Translations under genes and position numbers: made by a program
DNA from: Campylorhamphus procurvoides
Lineage: Eukaryota > Chordata > Aves > Passeriformes > Dendrocolaptidae
DNA length: 64,000 nucleotides
Direction: 5' to 3'
Assembly (NCBI GenBank): GCA_013396655.1
Contig: WBMV01006595.1
Location: forward strand, 62,001 to 126,000
Notes under the pieces: generated by a model
What the model saw: the letters and a program-made list of their open reading frames with translations, nothing else
Database searches by the model: none
What the model was told of the DNA's origin: nothing
In this document: positions 63,001-64,000 of the stretch, piece after piece
Layout of the letters: the number at the start of each line of letters is the position of its first letter
Numbering within the stretch: position 1 is the first letter of the stretch

Positions 63001-63373
63001 AAAATGATTGCAACATGTAAAAATGAAGTGTAATTTTCAGCTACTGTGCAGGAACAAAACCACTTTTTTATTGTAGGTTAACATTGAACTTTGTTTCACT
63101 GGAAATAAAATGTTAAATGGTCCAGTTAGAATGTCTTTTCATCAATAACCAAGAACCCAATCAATTAGTTTCTATAAATTCAGTAACACACTTTCACTTG
63201 TGTGTAAGCATACATGTGTATATTTTCACTCAGTTCAGCTAAGTTTGGTATTTTATGAAGAAAAAACATGAAAAAGAATGGAACATACCCCAGTTACTGT
63301 AGCAATCTTGAACATTCCATAAGCATAAATCTCAATAAATCCTGAGCTGCCACCAAGGACAAGAGCATTAAGC
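50865..63373 (-). CDS. ANAPC4: Anaphase-promoting complex subunit 4, C-terminal 634 residues, 22 exons
   Basis: Nuclear scaffold subunit of the APC/C ubiquitin ligase, which triggers anaphase and mitotic exit; APC4 bridges APC1 and APC5 in the platform. The 22 visible exons give 1906 bases in one unbroken frame ending in TGA (50865-50867). Visible in order: the end of the N-terminal WD40 propeller (LGGSSGFIEIYAYGMFKIA), the helical-bundle domain (SLTCMCEAWEEILMQMDSRL through VIDSSMKNFKAFFRWLYV), the return to the propeller (YDDETVTVVLKESV, PTRTVFLENQW) and an acidic tail. About 170 N-terminal residues and the promoter lie beyond the right edge. All junctions are GT-AG except one GC-AG. Introns over 300 bases (51583-52778, 52950-53669, 53748-54852, 55234-55741, 55840-57332, 57427-57994, 58266-59152, 59200-59994, 60051-60352, 61130-61823, 62236-62808, 62920-63288) hold only the repeats listed separately. 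The partial intron 63374-64000 is featureless. Confidence 0.97.
51112..51130. repeat. (TAAA)n microsatellite
   Basis: Four to five TAAA units in the intron just before the terminal ANAPC4 exon. Confidence 0.85.
51352..51366. repeat. Poly(A)15 run
   Basis: Fifteen A on the plus strand, about 90 bases from ANAPC4 visible exon 21. Confidence 0.9.
51459..51582 (-). CDS. ANAPC4: ANAPC4 visible exon 21
   Basis: LDERSGEIPTRTVFLENQWR, then VLENMKAQYVSVNGIRKVSC; aligns with mammalian IPTRT and LLESMKAQYVAGNGFRKVSC. Phase 0 at the 3' end. Confidence 0.97.
51954..52118. repeat. 165-bp imperfect direct repeat, copy B (ANAPC4 intron)
   Basis: Same orientation as copy A and about 1285 bases away, inside the 51583-52778 intron. 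It is roughly three-quarters identical by eye. It does not look like CR1, and the source family is unknown. Confidence 0.85.
52779..52949 (-). CDS. ANAPC4: ANAPC4 visible exon 20
   Basis: CYSCLDAHFYDDETVTVVLK, then ESVEQEGKERVLAQLPLSSV and a variable end. It returns to the propeller. Donor GTACTG. Confidence 0.97.
53670..53747 (-). CDS. ANAPC4: ANAPC4 visible exon 19
   Basis: SVSNGILAVEFGNILNNSIN, then ESLDS. The first half is conserved, while the second half differs strongly from mammals, so this loop appears fast-evolving. Confidence 0.92.
54853..54954 (-). CDS. ANAPC4: ANAPC4 visible exon 18
   Basis: WNDKTSNIHYVLFTILENSI and then SKIHILRRHTDTS; aligns with WNNKTSNLHYLLFTILEDSL in mammals. 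Confidence 0.96.
55041..55079 (-). CDS. ANAPC4: ANAPC4 visible exon 17 (39 bases)
   Basis: A very short exon, EDSTPQLCKLPF plus two bases. It is supported by acceptor CTTTTCAG, donor GTAAGT and correct phase on both sides. Confidence 0.92.
55172..55233 (-). CDS. ANAPC4: ANAPC4 visible exon 16
   Basis: DVIGKSVHQAVCMSLYKISQ plus two bases; aligns with DVIGKSMNQAICIPLYRDTR in mammals. Confidence 0.95.
55742..55839 (-). CDS. ANAPC4: ANAPC4 visible exon 15
   Basis: ESPLLFSYYPEKSLHFVKRQ, then MEGVIDQCLQKPA. The acceptor has a T-rich tract and the donor is GTAAGT. Confidence 0.98.
55946..56006. repeat. (GGAT/GGAC)n tetranucleotide repeat in ANAPC4 intron
   Basis: Imperfect GGAT, GGAC and GCAT units, about fifteen copies, in the 55840-57332 intron. 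Confidence 0.92.
57333..57426 (-). CDS. ANAPC4: ANAPC4 visible exon 14
   Basis: YLKDEDDDLVSPPNTEGNQW, then FNFLKNSTHLK. Ends one base into a codon. Confidence 0.97.
57995..58051 (-). CDS. ANAPC4: ANAPC4 visible exon 13
   Basis: 19 codons, APELYNRKGKYFNVERVGQ, close to the mammalian LYNRKGKYFNVERVGQ. Phase 0 at both ends. Confidence 0.97.
58209..58265 (-). CDS. ANAPC4: ANAPC4 visible exon 12
   Basis: 19 codons, MTQKDITFVADFLTEHFNE, with phase 0 at both ends. Donor GTGAGT. Confidence 0.97.
58410..58890 (-). mobile_element. CR1 LINE fragment, antisense, in ANAPC4 intron
   Basis: GGACAGTAACTACTGCCCTT, GACCTGCTGGCC, GCTGCAAGGGCACACTGCTG, CTGTCCATTTCTCCAGCC and GGTAAAGATGTTAAA match the antisense of CR1 in order. 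It is older and more broken than the short 3'-end copies. It lies in the 58266-59152 intron and, being antisense to CR1, runs with that element's own coding strand along ANAPC4. Confidence 0.85.
59153..59199 (-). CDS. ANAPC4: ANAPC4 visible exon 11
   Basis: MLRMSEDHVLPELNK, a 47-base exon ending in phase 0 before GTAGTA. Confidence 0.96.
59995..60050 (-). CDS. ANAPC4: ANAPC4 visible exon 10
   Basis: VIDSSMKNFKAFFRWLYV, identical to the human sequence as I recall it. Acceptor TTGCCCAG, donor GTAAGC. Confidence 0.98.
60353..60404 (-). CDS. ANAPC4: ANAPC4 visible exon 9
   Basis: EAITAVGSFILKANELL plus two bases of the next Gln codon, before a GTAAGT donor. The acceptor could be read two bases later, but phase requires CACAG|AGG. 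Confidence 0.96.
60482..60582 (-). CDS. ANAPC4: ANAPC4 visible exon 8
   Basis: GSEALLYHLSELKGMALWKQ, then KYESLGLDASGIE. Ends one base into a codon. Confidence 0.97.
60736..60812 (-). CDS. ANAPC4: ANAPC4 visible exon 7
   Basis: GLKKLGQSIESSYSSIQKLV and then ISHLQ, a conserved helical segment. Donor GTAGGT. Confidence 0.97.
60927..60969 (-). CDS. ANAPC4: ANAPC4 visible exon 6
   Basis: A 43-base exon: SLELQALLMNQLTVK, matching the mammalian AELQTLLMNQLTVK. Ends in phase 0. Confidence 0.95.
61065..61129 (-). CDS. ANAPC4: ANAPC4 visible exon 5
   Basis: EKNTTTSVQDEFMQLLLWGK, then A plus two bases. Acceptor TGGCAG, donor GTAGTT. Confidence 0.96.
61306..61314 (+). repeat. Poly(C)9 followed by A6
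   Basis: A short homopolymer in the 61130-61823 intron. Confidence 0.85.
61824..61910 (-). CDS. ANAPC4: ANAPC4 visible exon 4
   Basis: 29 codons, YIKLSLTCMCEAWEEILMQM and then DSRLTKFVQ. It is nearly identical to the human segment as I recall it and begins the helical domain. Confidence 0.98.
62152..62235 (-). CDS. ANAPC4: ANAPC4 visible exon 3
   Basis: 28 codons, LDTSLLSSYLPEVTRMARKF followed by THISTLLQ, close to the mammalian LPEVTRMARKFTHISALLQ. Confidence 0.96.
62809..62919 (-). CDS. ANAPC4: ANAPC4 visible exon 2 (GC donor)
   Basis: 37 codons, VAGSCRGLCLSSDLKSLSVI and then a variable stretch ending EIMYFQ. The donor reads CAG|GCAAGT, a GC-AG intron; phase with the next exon is preserved only at this site. 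Confidence 0.94.
63289..63373 (-). CDS. ANAPC4: ANAPC4 visible exon 1
   Basis: Reads LNALVLGGSSGFIEIYAYG and then MFKIATVTG after one base completing the previous codon. This is a blade of the N-terminal propeller. Acceptor TTTATAG, donor GTATGT. Confidence 0.96.
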
Positions 63374-64000
63374 CTATAAAAATAGGACAGCGTGTTGATA
63401 GGAATACCAAAAGAAATTTGAATGCAGATAGAGTTCTTAATACTTAAATTCCATCCCTTTAATGATCCTCTAATAAATCACTGCACAAGAGGAAACATTG
63501 TGCTACTGTCTACGAGCCAAGAAATTTAAAAGTAAACAAAAAAATTAGCTTGTACTTTACTGATAAAACCCACTTCTCACATTTACAGGAAGAGTATCAA
63601 TTACTACATTAAGTGAGAGAATGAGATAAAAATAGTACAATTTAGTCAGTCTCCTTTTTCACTAACTTTATGCCTTGCAGAATCAAAAAGTAACAAGGCC
63701 CTAGCTACAGTTCACCTACCCAGACAGGCTGCAAAGCATTCTTATAATGCTACTTTGAGTTTATCCTAACTACATGCAGACTAAGTTTGTCACAGTCACT
63801 CAGTAGCACTCCTCAATGAAACCTCAAAGACAATAAATATTTGAAATGGATGCAGCAGCAATAACAGCTGCAGAAGTAACAGCATCAGAAACAGAAACCC
63901 AGTTTCAAAGAACAGGGTCTGGGGCAGACAGGTCTGTGTTTTGCTCACTTATTAACATCAAAGTGGCTTGGGAAAACACTTAAATACAGGAAAATTAACT

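Noticed and set aside
1..64000. CRISPR arrays, operons, bacterial-type mobile elements or a novel gene cluster
   Set aside because: The window is intron-bearing vertebrate DNA, and no regularly spaced repeats or multi-gene cassettes were found.

Overview
The window is vertebrate nuclear DNA, most likely from a bird. It has no prokaryotic features. The genes are split into short exons with GT-AG introns, and there are at least seven CR1 LINE fragments, several ending in the avian-type tail ATTCTATGAT. Introns and spacer are compact, and one short run of N marks a draft-assembly gap. The species cannot be told from the sequence.

Two protein-coding genes are present, both on the minus strand and both cut by the window edges. 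From 354 to 8580 lie the first nine coding exons of SLC34A2 (NaPi-IIb, the epithelial sodium/phosphate cotransporter). The start codon is at 8569-8571, and the gene runs off the left edge after about residue 400. From 50865 to 63373 lie 22 exons encoding the last 634 residues and the stop codon of ANAPC4, the APC4 scaffold subunit of the anaphase-promoting complex. Its N-terminal exons are beyond the right edge. Every exon junction was checked for splice sites and reading phase and all are consistent; neither gene shows a frameshift or internal stop. The genes sit head to tail (ANAPC4 upstream, SLC34A2 downstream), as on human chromosome 4p15.2. They are neighbours, not functional partners.

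The roughly 42 kb between them (8581-50864) holds no gene I can recognise. It contains CR1 copies at 20040-20368, 20757-21065, 34639-34700, 45608-45770, 46975-47072 and 48664-48798, and an assembly gap at 20369-20430 beside a pentanucleotide microsatellite. It also contains a CpG-rich, probably LTR-derived block around 28.0-28.8 kb, an 18-base G run, a (GT)16 microsatellite and GC-rich patches. Two plus-strand segments have the look of exons of an unknown transcript (37658-37744 and 40486-40540). SLC34A2's untranslated first exon and promoter should lie somewhere right of 8580, but I could not locate them.

The points most worth a second look are: an ANAPC4 C-terminal exon with no lysine codon, so lacking the SUMO-acceptor lysines known in the human protein; a GC-AG intron in ANAPC4; a 165-bp imperfect direct repeat linking the ANAPC4 3' end with one of its introns; the LTR-like block with tandem units; and the two orphan exon-like segments. 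I found nothing that looks like a new multi-gene system.
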